From JAKFEW01 sp036675505 (GTDB lineage Bacteria > Cyanobacteriota > Sericytochromatia > S15B-MN24 > JAQBPE01), in assembly GCA_036675505.1 (NCBI GenBank), contig JAKFEW010000002.1, forward strand, positions 12,139-76,138: a stretch of DNA of 64,000 nt, in the 5' to 3' direction. Of this stretch, positions 14,532 to 22,794 are shown piece by piece. Position numbers and translations under genes: made by a program. The stretch's first letter is position 1, and the number at the start of each line of letters is the position of its first letter. The notes beneath the pieces are model-generated. The model saw nothing but the letters and a program-made list of their open reading frames with translations. It did not search any database and had not been told where the DNA came from.

Positions 14532-15926
14532 ATGGAGCGCCAGGACGGCTGGGCCAACGCCGTGACCGGCTACGGCCAGGAGAAGTACGACAAGCGGCTC
14601 TTCACGACGATGGGCGCCGGTCCAGAGATCAGCCAGGTCGAACTCGAGGAGCTCTGCCGCAACGACCCGATGGCCGCCCGCATCGTCGAGGCCTACCCGA
14701 AGGACGCCACGCGCGAGGGCATCCTCATCAGCACGCCGGACGACCCGGCGATCGGCCGCGGCGTGGTCGAGGCCTTCGACGCTCTCGACGGCATGGAAGC
14801 CGTCTACCAGGGCCTGGTCTGGGGCCGCCAGTTCGGCGGGGCCGTGATCGTGCTCGGCGTGAACGACGGCCGCGCGCCCGATCAGCCGCTCGACATGGCG
14901 AACATCCAGGAGCTGCGCTTCCTGAACGTGCTCACGCGCCAGGACCTCACGCCGGTCCGCTACTACAGCGATCCACGCCAGCGCAGCTACGGCCAGCCCG
15001 AGGTCTACCGCGTGAACCCGCTCACGGCCAACGCGCCTGCGGTGTTCGACATCCACGAGACCCGGCTGGTGCGCTTCGGCGGCGTGCCCGTCACCCCGCG
15101 CCGGCGCCTGGCGAACCAGGGCTGGGACGACAGCGTCCTGCAGCGCGCTTACGAGGCGCTCCGCGGCTACGCTACCGGCCACGACAGCGTGCCGATGATC
15201 CTGCAGGACTTCACGCAGATGGTCTACCTGCTGGCCGGCCTGCGCCAGCTGCTGGAGGAAGGTCGCGAGGCGGAGGTGAAGGCGCGCCTGCACGGCATCG
15301 ACCTCGGCCGCAGCATCCTCAAGGCCATCACCCTCGACGCCGGCGACAAAGCTGAGCGTCAGACCACCAGCGTCGCCGGCCTCAAGGACATGGTCGACAA
15401 GGTAGAGGATCGCCTGGTCGCCGCGGCCGACGGCATCCCTCACACGATCCTGCTCGGGCGCGCGCCCGGCTCCGCCCTCGGCGGCAAGGGCGAGAGCGAG
15501 AAGCGCGACTGGTACGACGCCGTCGCGGCCTACCAGCGCATGAAGGTCAGGAAGCCGCTGTGGCGCCTGCTCACGGTGTTCATGAGCGCGAAGAGCGGGC
15601 CGACCGGCGGCAAGGTGCCCGAGGGCGCCGCGCTGACCTTCCCGCCCCTCTGGCAGCCGGACCCCAAGCAGATTGCGGACACGCGCAAGGCGATCGCAGA
15701 CGCGGACGCCGTCTACCTCGATCGCGGCGTGCTCTCGCCGGAAGAGGTCGCACAGTCGAGGTTCGGCGGTTCCGAGGGTTGGAGTGCTGACACCAAGCTG
15801 ATCGAAGGCACCGTGCGCGAGCGCCCGCAGCCCGCCCCGGCTGCGCCAGGCGAGGGCGAGGACGAGGAGGAAGAATTGGACGAGCACGACGGTAAAAAAA
15901 AAGAGCTGACGCAGCCGACCTGGTAG
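14532..15926 (+). CDS. Portal protein (DUF1073 family)
   Basis: 464 residues; AGGAGGTAGCC before ATG 14532. LEELCRNDPMAARIVEAYPKD, GLVWGRQFGGAVIV, SVLQRAYEALRGY and PHTILLGRAPGSALGGKG are typical of the DUF1073 phage portal family. The portal forms the dodecameric DNA entry ring. The C-terminus is acidic (EGEDEEEELDEHDG) and ends in Lys-Lys-Lys encoded by nine consecutive A residues, just before the stop. Slippage there would fuse it to the downstream MuF protein. Confidence 0.88.
   Translation: MERQDGWANAVTGYGQEKYDKRLFTTMGAGPEISQVELEELCRNDPMAARIVEAYPKDATREGILISTPDDPAIGRGVVEAFDALDGMEAVYQGLVWGRQFGGAVIVLGVNDGRAPDQPLDMANIQELRFLNVLTRQDLTPVRYYSDPRQRSYGQPEVYRVNPLTANAPAVFDIHETRLVRFGGVPVTPRRRLANQGWDDSVLQRAYEALRGYATGHDSVPMILQDFTQMVYLLAGLRQLLEEGREAEVKARLHGIDLGRSILKAITLDAGDKAERQTTSVAGLKDMVDKVEDRLVAAADGIPHTILLGRAPGSALGGKGESEKRDWYDAVAAYQRMKVRKPLWRLLTVFMSAKSGPTGGKVPEGAALTFPPLWQPDPKQIADTRKAIADADAVYLDRGVLSPEEVAQSRFGGSEGWSADTKLIEGTVRERPQPAPAAPGEGEDEEEELDEHDGKKKELTQPTW
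15894..15902 (+). promoter_or_regulatory. A9 slippery run, candidate portal-MuF frameshift site
   Basis: Nine As read as AAA AAA AAA in the portal frame. A -1 shift enters the MuF frame at 15902 (AGA GCT GAC...), which is open and strongly coding-like but has no ATG, GTG or TTG until 16118. AGGAGG lies at 15865-15870. Transcriptional slippage on A9 or ribosomal -1 slippage (A AAA AAA) would both work; an assembly indel is the alternative. Confidence 0.6.
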
Positions 15927-16117
15927 AGAGTGCGCTCGAGGAGCTCGCGAACACGCCAGCGGCGGAAGGCAAAGCGCTCGAACGACTCCGCGCCCACTTC
16001 GAGCGGGCCCGTCGCGAGATCATCGAGCGCCTGAACCGGCTTGCGCCCGGCGCCACGCAGATCCGCCCGCACCACCTGCAGCTCCTGCTCGTCCAGGTCG
16101 ACGCCATCCTCGAGACG

Positions 16118-17605
16118 ATGGTGCGCGCGCAAGGCCGCGAGCTCTCCGAAGTCTGCCGCGAGGTCCTCGAGGCCGGAGTGGCCAACACGTTCGAAGTCGT
16201 CCGGGAGTTCGAAGGCCGGTACGGAAGCAGCGCCATCGCCGAGCGCATCGCCGCCGTCCGGCCCGTCATCCCGATCGACGCCGTCGCCCGGATGGTCGAC
16301 GCCCAGAACCTCATCGTCGAGGGCCTGGCCGAGCGCATCCGCGAGGGCATCGCCGCCGAGCTCGGCCAGTCCATCACCCAGGGCGAGGGCATTGCGAAGG
16401 CCACGCGCCGGCTGCGCCAGCACCTCGAAGCTCAGGATTGGCAGCTCGAGCGCATCGCCCGCACCGAGATTTCGAACGCCATGAACGTCGGCCATGAGGC
16501 GGCGATCGGCCAAGTGGCAGGCTCCTTCCCGGAGCTGGGCCTGAGGAAGCAGTGGTCGGCCCACCTGGACGGCCGCACGTCGGCGCGCTGCAGGAGTCTG
16601 GATGGCGACGTCGTCGACCACGACAAGGACTTCCACGCCGATGACGGCTGGACCGGGCCGTACGCGCCCGCACACCCGAACTGCCGGAGCCGGGTCGTGC
16701 CTTGGTCGGATCGCTGGGGCGGCAAGCGGCAGCGATCGCCAGAGGAGAAGGCCCGCGACGAGGCCGCGTACCAGGCGGAGGCCGCGGCGGCGAAAGCTGC
16801 GCGAGCCGAGGCCCGCAAGGCTCAGCGCCTGGTGGCAAAGAGCAAGCAGCCGAAGCCGAAGAAGGCCAAGCGGCCAGCCCCTGGCGCGCCCGTGTCAGCC
16901 GTGCCCACCCCCGCCAAGCGCGGCGGGACAGCGGTTGCCAGCGCCGTAGTGGTGTCGGCGGTCGACAAGACAAGCAGCGCCGCGCGGCGCGCGCTTGCGG
17001 TGATCGACCAGGTGCATGGAGACGGCGTACTCCCCACGATCCCGCTCGTCGTCACGGGCAAGAAGAAGACCCTTGGCGGCTACTCGTTTACGCACGGCGG
17101 CACCGCTTCGGACATCGAGCTCTCCAAGCACGGCAGCCACCCAGAGCTGACGATGGCCCACGAGGTCGGCCACTTCCTCGACCACCACGGGATCGGCAAG
17201 CCCGGCACCTTCGCCACAACGGACAAGTACGGCCAGGACCCTTATATGGCGCGCGTGATGGCGTCGATTCGCGGGACGGCGGCACATGCCCAGCTGGACG
17301 GCTGGCGTGGGCAAGTTGAAACGATCTGGCCTGATGCAACTGGCGCGCCAGCGCGGTATGGTATCAGTACGGCGCACACGGCCTATCTGCTCCGCGACGA
17401 AGAGCTCTGGGCGCGGGCCTATGCGCAGTACATTGCGACCAAGAGCGGCGACGCCACGATGCGCACGCAGCTCGAGAGCATCCGGGGCGAACTCTCGCCC
17501 TACGCGGCTCGCCAGTGGGCCGACGACGACTTTGAGCCCGTGCTCGCGGCGATGGATAGCTTGATGGAGAACCGCGGATGGAGCCGATCGACACCACGTC
17601 CATGA
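16118..17605 (+). CDS. MuF-like head morphogenesis protein with HExxH metallopeptidase domain
   Basis: 495 residues from the first ATG, but coding-like sequence continues in frame back to about 15902 (adding ~72 residues such as ALERLRAHFERARREIIERL), so the natural N-terminus probably comes from portal slippage. Residues ~105-200 are a Mu F domain (RIARTEISNAMNVGHEA, TSARCRSLDGDV, PAHPNCRSRVVP). After a basic linker, the C-terminal domain has H348-E-V-G-H352 (MAHEVGHFLDHH) and RDEELWARAYAQYIA, the pattern of a zinc peptidase. MuF proteins join heads and can carry effector domains injected with DNA; a proteolytic cargo is inferred. Confidence 0.82.
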   Translation: MVRAQGRELSEVCREVLEAGVANTFEVVREFEGRYGSSAIAERIAAVRPVIPIDAVARMVDAQNLIVEGLAERIREGIAAELGQSITQGEGIAKATRRLRQHLEAQDWQLERIARTEISNAMNVGHEAAIGQVAGSFPELGLRKQWSAHLDGRTSARCRSLDGDVVDHDKDFHADDGWTGPYAPAHPNCRSRVVPWSDRWGGKRQRSPEEKARDEAAYQAEAAAAKAARAEARKAQRLVAKSKQPKPKKAKRPAPGAPVSAVPTPAKRGGTAVASAVVVSAVDKTSSAARRALAVIDQVHGDGVLPTIPLVVTGKKKTLGGYSFTHGGTASDIELSKHGSHPELTMAHEVGHFLDHHGIGKPGTFATTDKYGQDPYMARVMASIRGTAAHAQLDGWRGQVETIWPDATGAPARYGISTAHTAYLLRDEELWARAYAQYIATKSGDATMRTQLESIRGELSPYAARQWADDDFEPVLAAMDSLMENRGWSRSTPRP

Positions 17606-17760
17606 CGGCCGAGGAAATGGCCGCAGCCACCGGCATCAGCCTCGATGCCGCCAAGTACATGGTCGCCGTCCGGGATGAAACCTGGGCCGGTGACCTCCTG
17701 GTCGACGAGAACGGCGTGAAGCGCCCGCTCCACCACGGCGAGAACTACCAGGCCGAGTAA
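17578..17760 (+). CDS. Small helical protein
   Basis: 60 residues, starting 28 bases before the MuF stop. MTAEEMAAATGISLDAAKYMVAVRDE could form a short helix-turn-helix-like unit; the C-terminus is loop-rich (ENGVKRPLHHGENYQ). Good codon bias, followed by a hairpin. No family recognised. Confidence 0.5.
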   Translation: MEPIDTTSMTAEEMAAATGISLDAAKYMVAVRDETWAGDLLVDENGVKRPLHHGENYQAE

Positions 17761-17784
17761 CCCCGGCCTCAACAACACCCCCGC

Positions 17785-17803
17785 GCCCGGCCACTGGCCG
17801 GGC
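17785..17803 (+). promoter_or_regulatory. Hairpin immediately upstream of SD
   Basis: GCCCGGCC-ACT-GGCCGGGC, an 8-bp perfect stem, followed 9 bases later by TGGAGGT and ATG 17824. Member of the recurrent hairpin-SD set. Confidence 0.5.
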
Positions 17804-17823
17804 CGTCGTGCGTGGAGGTCCTC

Positions 17824-18012
17824 ATGACCCGCGACATGTTCGTCGAGCGGCTGTCCAACGAGACGCCGCTCGCTCCGACCTTCTGCTCGAGCGTGCTCGC
17901 CGTCCTAGTGGGCGCTGGCGTCGACCCCGCCGAAGGCTTCGCCACGGCCAAGGCGCTCGCGAACACGGGCGTCCTGCGCCCCGTCGAGCCGCGCACCTAC
18001 CGGGAGGGCTGA
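17824..18012 (+). CDS. Small hypothetical protein
   Basis: 62 residues; TGGAGGTCCTC precedes ATG 17824 (an upstream in-frame GTG at 17812 sits on the SD itself). RDMFVERLSNETPLAPTFCSSVLAVLVGAGVDPAEGF is mostly helical. The stop overlaps the start of the DUF2213 gene. Unknown function in head assembly region. Confidence 0.5.
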   Translation: MTRDMFVERLSNETPLAPTFCSSVLAVLVGAGVDPAEGFATAKALANTGVLRPVEPRTYREG

Positions 18013-19148
18013 TGGAACGCGTTCAACGCTACGATCGCGGCACGGTCAAGGGGAAGAAGCGCACGCCGCAAGGCTTCCTTCGCGTCGACGGCGTGGCGAC
18101 CCGGTCCGGCGTGTTCACCTACCGCCTGGCGGACGGCTCGACGCGCCGCGAGTACCGGCCGGCTGACGAGGTCTCGAAGGAGCTGTGCCTGCGGACGCTC
18201 GAGGGCTGCCCGGTTACGCTCCGGCACCCCGTGCAGATGGTCGACAGCACCAACGCTCGCGAGCTCGCCCGCGGCTTCACCGGCTTCGGCGTCCGCTACG
18301 ACGAAGCGACTGGCCTGGTGCACGTTCCCGACATCACCATCACCGACGCGGCTGCGATCGCCAGCGTCGAAGGCGGCGAGACCCCCGAGCTGAGCTGCGG
18401 TTACACGTGCTGGCTCGAGATGACCTCCGGCGTTGCCAATGGCGAGGCCTACGACGCCATCCAGCACGACATCGAGCACAACCATCTGGCGCTGGTCGAA
18501 GAGGCCCGCGCCGGGCACCAGGCCCGCCTACACCTCGACGCCGCCGAGCAGGTCGAGGACCCCCAGCCCACCCCCAAGCGTGACACGGAGGAACCCCGAA
18601 CCATGCTGATCACCATCAACGGCGTCCAGGTCGACATCCCCGATGCTGCCGCCGGCATCGTCGCTGCCAAGCTCCGCGAGGACGCGGCGACCATCAACAC
18701 CCTCACCACCGAGCGCGACGGTGCGCGCGGCGACATCAAGACCGAGAAGGATCGGGCCGACGGCCTGCAGGGCAAGCTCGACCAGGCCGAGAAGGACCTC
18801 AAGGCCCGGACCGACGACGCCGGCAAGTTGCCGCTGCTGGTCCAGGCCCGGCTGAAGCTCGAGCGCGAGGCCGCCGCCGCCCTGCCCGCCGATACCAAGT
18901 TCGACGGCCTCACCGATCGCCAGGTGATGGAGGCCGTGGTCAAGGCCGCGGACGCCGACGCGAAGCTCGACGGCCAGTCCGACGCCTACGTCGCCGGCCG
19001 ATACGACGGCGCGCTCAAGAGCCTGACCCACACCGACAGCACGGCCGAGGTGAATCTCGCCACCAAGCCTGACGGCAGCCAGCGCGTCGACGCCGACGGC
19101 GGCCGCGGCGCGATGATCGCGCGCGGCCAGAACCTCTGGAAGGCGTAG
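18012..19148 (+). CDS. DUF2213 prohead protease / scaffold protein
   Basis: 378 residues. N-terminal ~170 residues (FLRVDGVATRSGVFTYRL, RPADEVSKE, LEGCPVTLRHP, VHVPDITITDAAAIASVEGG, LSCGYTC) match the DUF2213 family found next to portal and capsid genes; proposed maturation protease. The C-terminal ~180 residues are a coiled coil (TLTTERDGARGDIKTEKDRADGLQGKL) typical of scaffolds. An internal ATG at 18603 with GGAGG upstream could produce the scaffold alone, as lambda C/Nu3 does. TGATG overlap with the gene before. Confidence 0.8.
   Translation: MERVQRYDRGTVKGKKRTPQGFLRVDGVATRSGVFTYRLADGSTRREYRPADEVSKELCLRTLEGCPVTLRHPVQMVDSTNARELARGFTGFGVRYDEATGLVHVPDITITDAAAIASVEGGETPELSCGYTCWLEMTSGVANGEAYDAIQHDIEHNHLALVEEARAGHQARLHLDAAEQVEDPQPTPKRDTEEPRTMLITINGVQVDIPDAAAGIVAAKLREDAATINTLTTERDGARGDIKTEKDRADGLQGKLDQAEKDLKARTDDAGKLPLLVQARLKLEREAAAALPADTKFDGLTDRQVMEAVVKAADADAKLDGQSDAYVAGRYDGALKSLTHTDSTAEVNLATKPDGSQRVDADGGRGAMIARGQNLWKA
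18586..18605 (+). promoter_or_regulatory. Internal ribosome-binding site and ATG, candidate nested scaffold start
   Basis: CGGAGGAA about 11 bases ahead of ATG 18603, in frame with the DUF2213 gene and exactly at the junction between the protease-like domain and the coiled coil. The product would be ~181 residues beginning MLITINGVQVDI. Spacing is slightly long. Confidence 0.4.
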
Positions 19149-19215
19149 CCAGCCCCGAACCCTGCGACAGCCCCACCGTGATTCCCCTTCCCTCCCCACC
19201 CTTTCGGAGGTTCCC

Positions 19216-20013
19216 ATGACCGCCCAGACCAGCTACCCCATCGGCTTCCCGGCTGGCTTCGCCGGCCAGCTCGTCGGCACGCGCGAGCCGTTCATCCGCA
19301 CCGGCCTCGCCCAGGCGCCTTTCGACTTCGGCCGCGGCCTGGCCGTCGCGGCCGCGGGCGCTGCCAAGGTCCGCCTGCCCAACGTGAACGACACCGACGT
19401 CGTCTTCTCCGCCGACCTCGTGACCTCGAACAGCGTCATCGGCACGATCACCGTGACCGACAAGGACGGCGTCGCGACGGCCACGACCCTCGCCGCGACC
19501 GTCTTCGCCACCGACCACGCCACGACCATGGCGGCGATCGCGGCCCTGCTCGCGGCCGTCACCGGCGTGGCCTCCGCCACCGTCGGCGGCGCGAACAACC
19601 GCACGATCACCGTGCTCGCCACCGCTGACTACGGCCTGGCGCTCTCCGCCTTCGTGGTCACGCTCGGCGGCAGCCAGGCGACCGCGAGCTACGTGGAGCG
19701 CACGACCGACGCGTTCACGGGGGTCGCCCTGCACCAGCACAAGGCGCCCGCGACCATCAACGGCGTCGCGCGCTACGAGGCCAAGGACAGCGTCGATGTC
19801 GTCGAGCAGGGCGACATCCGCGTCTGGGCCGAGGGCACCGTCACCGAGACCGACCCCGTCTACTGGCGCTACCGCGCGAACGGCTCGGGCAAGGACGTCG
19901 GCCAGTTCCGCAAGGACTCGGACTCGGGCAAGGCCGTGCTGGTCACGGGCGTGCGCTTCGCCGAGGGTCGCACCGGCGCCGGCATCGTGACCCTGCGCGT
20001 CAACCGCCCGTAA
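19216..20013 (+). CDS. Capsid cement protein (Gp24-like)
   Basis: 265 residues, TCGGAGG ahead of ATG. PIGFPAGFAGQLVG at the N-terminus, VALHQHKAPATINGVARYEAKDSVDVVEQGDIRVWAEGT toward the C-terminus resemble structural cement/decoration proteins of the Gp24 type preceding capsid genes. A ~95-residue Thr/Ala-rich beta insertion (TVTDKDGVATATTLAATVF) separates the halves. Probably stabilises the capsid lattice. Confidence 0.7.
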   Translation: MTAQTSYPIGFPAGFAGQLVGTREPFIRTGLAQAPFDFGRGLAVAAAGAAKVRLPNVNDTDVVFSADLVTSNSVIGTITVTDKDGVATATTLAATVFATDHATTMAAIAALLAAVTGVASATVGGANNRTITVLATADYGLALSAFVVTLGGSQATASYVERTTDAFTGVALHQHKAPATINGVARYEAKDSVDVVEQGDIRVWAEGTVTETDPVYWRYRANGSGKDVGQFRKDSDSGKAVLVTGVRFAEGRTGAGIVTLRVNRP

Positions 20014-20035
20014 ACCCCTTCCCCGCCCTCCCCTC

Positions 20036-20052
20036 CCCCGGTGATCCCGGGG
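20036..20052 (+). promoter_or_regulatory. Hairpin upstream of capsid SD
   Basis: CCCCGG/CCGGGG with a 5-base loop, followed by TTGGAGG and ATG 20075. Member of the hairpin-SD set; may set capsid mRNA stability. Confidence 0.4.
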
Positions 20053-20074
20053 TCATCCCCTTGGAGGTTTCCCC

Positions 20075-21022
20075 ATGATCACCGGCCCCGCCCGCATCGG
20101 TCACCTCGACGCCAACGAGTCGATGTACCTCAACCGCCAGCTCCAGTACGTCGAGCCGACGATCTACGCCACCGAATACCCCGACCTCCACGGCCGCCGC
20201 CTGGTGCCCGTCAGCAACGAGGCCGGCCCGGGCGTGAGCTCGATCGTCTGGCGGCAGACCGACAAGGTCGGCCTGGCCCGCATCATAAGCGCCGCCACGA
20301 AGGATCTCCCGCGCGTCGACATCACGACCAGCGAGAACCTGCAGGGCGTCAAGCACCTGGGCGTGGCCTTCGGCTGGAACTACCAGGAGCTGATGAAGGC
20401 CCTGCGCCAGCAGATCAACCTCGACGCCGAGCGCGGCCAGGTCGCGTTCGAGGCGATGGAGCTGCTAATCGACCTGCTCATCTGGTACGGCGACGAGGAG
20501 CACAACCTGCCTGGTGTCTTCTCAACCGCGGCGATCCCCGACACCTCGGTCGCCGCCGACGGCGCCGGCGGCGGCGGCAGCTCGACGCTGTGGGTCAACA
20601 AGACCCCGGACCAGATCATCCGCGACGTCACGACCATCGTGAACAGCATCCCCGAGACGACCAACGGCCTGCACACGCCGGACACGGTCGCCATGCCGCT
20701 CGAGCAGTACGGCTACATCAGCACGACCCCCCGCAGCGGCACGAGCGACACCACGATCCTGCAGTTCCTCAAGGCCAACCTGCCGCAGATCAAGCGCTGG
20801 GTGCCCTGCTACCGCTTCAAGGCGGTCCCGCAGTTCTCGAACCTCGACGTCTTCATGGCCTACAAGCTGTCGCCGAGCGTCATCAAGTGCCACATCCCGG
20901 TCGAGTTCAAGATGCTGCCGGTGCAGCCGCAGAACCTCGAGTTCGTGATCAACTGCCTGGCCGACTATGCCGGCGTGACCGCGTACCGTCCGATGGCTAT
21001 GGCGATCGGCAAGGGCATCTGA
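20075..21022 (+). CDS. Major capsid protein (DUF2184)
   Basis: 315 residues. LNRQLQYVEPTIYATEYPDLHGRRLVPV, ENLQGVKHLGVAFGWNYQELMKA, GDEEHNLPGVF, LEQYGYISTTPRSGTSDTTILQFL and a C-terminal VEFKMLPVQPQNLEF..C segment match DUF2184 major capsid proteins (HK97 fold). No N-terminal delta domain is apparent, consistent with a separate scaffold in the upstream gene. TTGGAGG gives a strong start for this abundant protein. Confidence 0.88.
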   Translation: MITGPARIGHLDANESMYLNRQLQYVEPTIYATEYPDLHGRRLVPVSNEAGPGVSSIVWRQTDKVGLARIISAATKDLPRVDITTSENLQGVKHLGVAFGWNYQELMKALRQQINLDAERGQVAFEAMELLIDLLIWYGDEEHNLPGVFSTAAIPDTSVAADGAGGGGSSTLWVNKTPDQIIRDVTTIVNSIPETTNGLHTPDTVAMPLEQYGYISTTPRSGTSDTTILQFLKANLPQIKRWVPCYRFKAVPQFSNLDVFMAYKLSPSVIKCHIPVEFKMLPVQPQNLEFVINCLADYAGVTAYRPMAMAIGKGI

Positions 21023-21098
21023 GCACAGGGCAGCCGCCCGGGCGACGCGCGCCGGTAGCCAAGGCCGCCGGCGCGCCGCGCCTCCACGGAGAACCACG

Positions 21099-21416
21099 AT
21101 GGTCACCATCACGAACAACACCGGCGGCATGAAGGGCTTCGCTCACGTGCGTTTTCCGGTCGGCGCGTCGACCCACAGCGTCGAGGCCCTGCGCCCGATC
21201 GCCAGCCACCCCCACTTCCGGGACGCCGTCCAGCGCGGCGACCTGACCATCAGCGGTGAAGCCGAGGGTGAGCCCGACGCCGAGGCTCCCGATGTGCACC
21301 GCGGTGCACACGCCGCGCCGCTCGCTCCGGAGACCGACGACGAGAAGTTCGAGCGCGAGCTCCGCGAGCTCGAGGAGGCCGAGGCCGAGGCCGCGCGCAA
21401 GGCTGCGGAGCAGTAG
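21099..21416 (+). CDS. Hypothetical head-region protein
   Basis: 105 residues, ATG preceded by CGGAGAACC. N-terminal beta segment (VTITNNTGGMKGFAHVRFPVG), middle linker whose DNA contains a perfect copy of the 18-bp palindrome (encoding VHRGAH), and a C-terminal Glu-rich helix (ELRELEEAEAEAARKAAEQ). Position suggests a head-completion accessory. No family recognised. Confidence 0.6.
   Translation: MVTITNNTGGMKGFAHVRFPVGASTHSVEALRPIASHPHFRDAVQRGDLTISGEAEGEPDAEAPDVHRGAHAAPLAPETDDEKFERELRELEEAEAEAARKAAEQ
21293..21310. repeat. 18-bp palindrome, copy 2 (perfect)
   Basis: TGTGCACCGCGGTGCACA, perfectly self-complementary, inside the small head-region gene. Shares flanking CGA/CG with copy 1 at 200-217. 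Confidence 0.65.
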
Positions 21417-21442
21417 GCGGCCCGCCCGCCGGGAGGTAGCCC

Positions 21443-21730
21443 ATGGCCTTCACGACCACCGAGCGGAAGCGCAAGACGCGGGTGCTGCTCGAGCGGCAGA
21501 CCGCTGAGACGATCGACACGGCGATCGGCGAGCTCTCCGCCGAGGACCTGGTCGACCTCGATCTCTACCTCGCCGCGGCGGACTCGCTCCGGTTCCGGCA
21601 GGTCGGCGTCGCGGCCGGCGGCGTGACGGTCCAGCAGCGCGAGGATCGCGCCAGCCTGCAAAGGCAGGTGCGCGCGCTGCTCGGCCTGAGCTCCACGGCG
21701 CTGGGCGTCATGCTCGTGGATGACGACTGA
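21443..21730 (+). CDS. Head-tail connector-region protein
   Basis: 95 residues; GGGAGGTAGCCC before the ATG. Helical and charged (RKRKTRVLLERQTAETIDTAIGELSAEDLVDLDLYLAAAD). Overlaps the next ORF by TGATG. Position between capsid and tail-completion genes suggests a connector/adaptor; no specific family recognised. Confidence 0.55.
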   Translation: MAFTTTERKRKTRVLLERQTAETIDTAIGELSAEDLVDLDLYLAAADSLRFRQVGVAAGGVTVQQREDRASLQRQVRALLGLSSTALGVMLVDDD

Positions 21731-21912
21731 TGGGCCGGATCGCCTACCGCCACCTCCGGCGCATGCTGCTCGGCGAGCTGGCCGTCTTGCGGCGGTGCGC
21801 GCCCGGGCACCCCGGCTACTACGACGAGTCGATCTTCCAGCTGCAGCGCGCGCTCGTCGCGCTGAGGGCCGAGCGCCGGCGCCCGCTCCCGCGGGCTGTC
21901 CGGTTCCTGTGA
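21730..21912 (+). CDS. Small basic protein
   Basis: 60 residues, Arg-rich, two helices (YRHLRRMLLGELAVLRRC, SIFQLQRALVALRAERRR). ATG overlaps the previous stop (TGATG). Coupled translation and codon use support it; function unknown. Confidence 0.5.
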   Translation: MGRIAYRHLRRMLLGELAVLRRCAPGHPGYYDESIFQLQRALVALRAERRRPLPRAVRFL

Positions 21913-21919
21913 GGGCGAC

Positions 21920-22342
21920 ATGAGCGAAGCCCCATTCGATCCCGATTTCCTCGCCGGCATCCGCGCGATCGTCGGCGAGGTGTGGGCGGACGTGCAGGAG
22001 GCTGGCCTGATGGTCGGCGCCGAGCGCCTGGTCAAGCTCGCGACCGCGAACCGCACCGGCGCAAGCGCGGCCCGGGGCAAGCCGGGCACGGCCGCGCCCA
22101 CGTACAAGGTCCTCGTCCCGCGGCCGCTGCTCGACCTGCGGACCCAGTACCGGCACCGCGACGGCGCGGCGGTGAAGGTGGGCGACGCGATGATGACCGT
22201 CGCGCACGCCGCGTGCACGCGCGCCGAGCTCGAGGCGGCGGATTGGATCGACGTCGACGGCGAGCGCTGGTCGCTGGCTGAGGGCGCGATCAAGGACCTG
22301 GTCGCCACGCGCGAGGTCATCATCCGGAGGGCCCAGGCCTGA
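21920..22342 (+). CDS. Putative head-completion/connector protein
   Basis: 140 residues. ERLVKLATANRTGASAARGKPGTAAPTYKVLV, VGDAMMTVAHAACTRAELEAADWIDVDGERW: small mixed alpha/beta domain as in head-tail stoppers that bind between portal and tail. Identified by position mainly. Overlaps the next gene by TGATGG. Confidence 0.5.
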   Translation: MSEAPFDPDFLAGIRAIVGEVWADVQEAGLMVGAERLVKLATANRTGASAARGKPGTAAPTYKVLVPRPLLDLRTQYRHRDGAAVKVGDAMMTVAHAACTRAELEAADWIDVDGERWSLAEGAIKDLVATREVIIRRAQA

Positions 22343-22794
22343 TGGACTTCCGCATCAAGCTGACGCCCGAGCTTACGCGCCTGCTCTCCGCCCGCGACGT
22401 GCCGCGGGGCATCCGCGGCGAGGTCACCTCCAACCTCGAGTACATGCTCGCCCTCGAGTACGGCCACAGCTCCCAGGCGCCGAGCGGCTGGGTCAGGCGA
22501 AACCGGGACGCCTACGCCCGTCTTCTTCGCGGCGAAATCGAGTACGCGCTGCGAATCTACCCCAACGACCCGATCCGCGCCATCTACGGCGGCATGGCCC
22601 TCGGCACGATGGGCATCACGCGCCAGGTCGTCGACGGCGTGCCGACGGACGTCGGCACCCCCGTCGACACGGGCCGCGCCAAGGGCTCGTGGGTCGCCCG
22701 CGTGCCCGGGACGAACCAGCGGTATCGGCCCGCTCCGGAGGTCACCGCCGCGCAGCAGCGCGCCATCATCCGCCGCCGCAGGGAGGGCCAATGA
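22342..22794 (+). CDS. HK97 gp10-like tail-joining protein
   Basis: 150 residues. ALEYGHSSQAPSGWVRRNRDAY and VDTGRAKGSWVA match the HK97 gp10-like family pattern (a .EyG....P.G..R segment and DTG.L..S), here in permuted-looking order with the DTG motif C-terminal. Likely neck/tail-joining component. ATG overlaps the next gene. Confidence 0.6.
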   Translation: MDFRIKLTPELTRLLSARDVPRGIRGEVTSNLEYMLALEYGHSSQAPSGWVRRNRDAYARLLRGEIEYALRIYPNDPIRAIYGGMALGTMGITRQVVDGVPTDVGTPVDTGRAKGSWVARVPGTNQRYRPAPEVTAAQQRAIIRRRREGQ

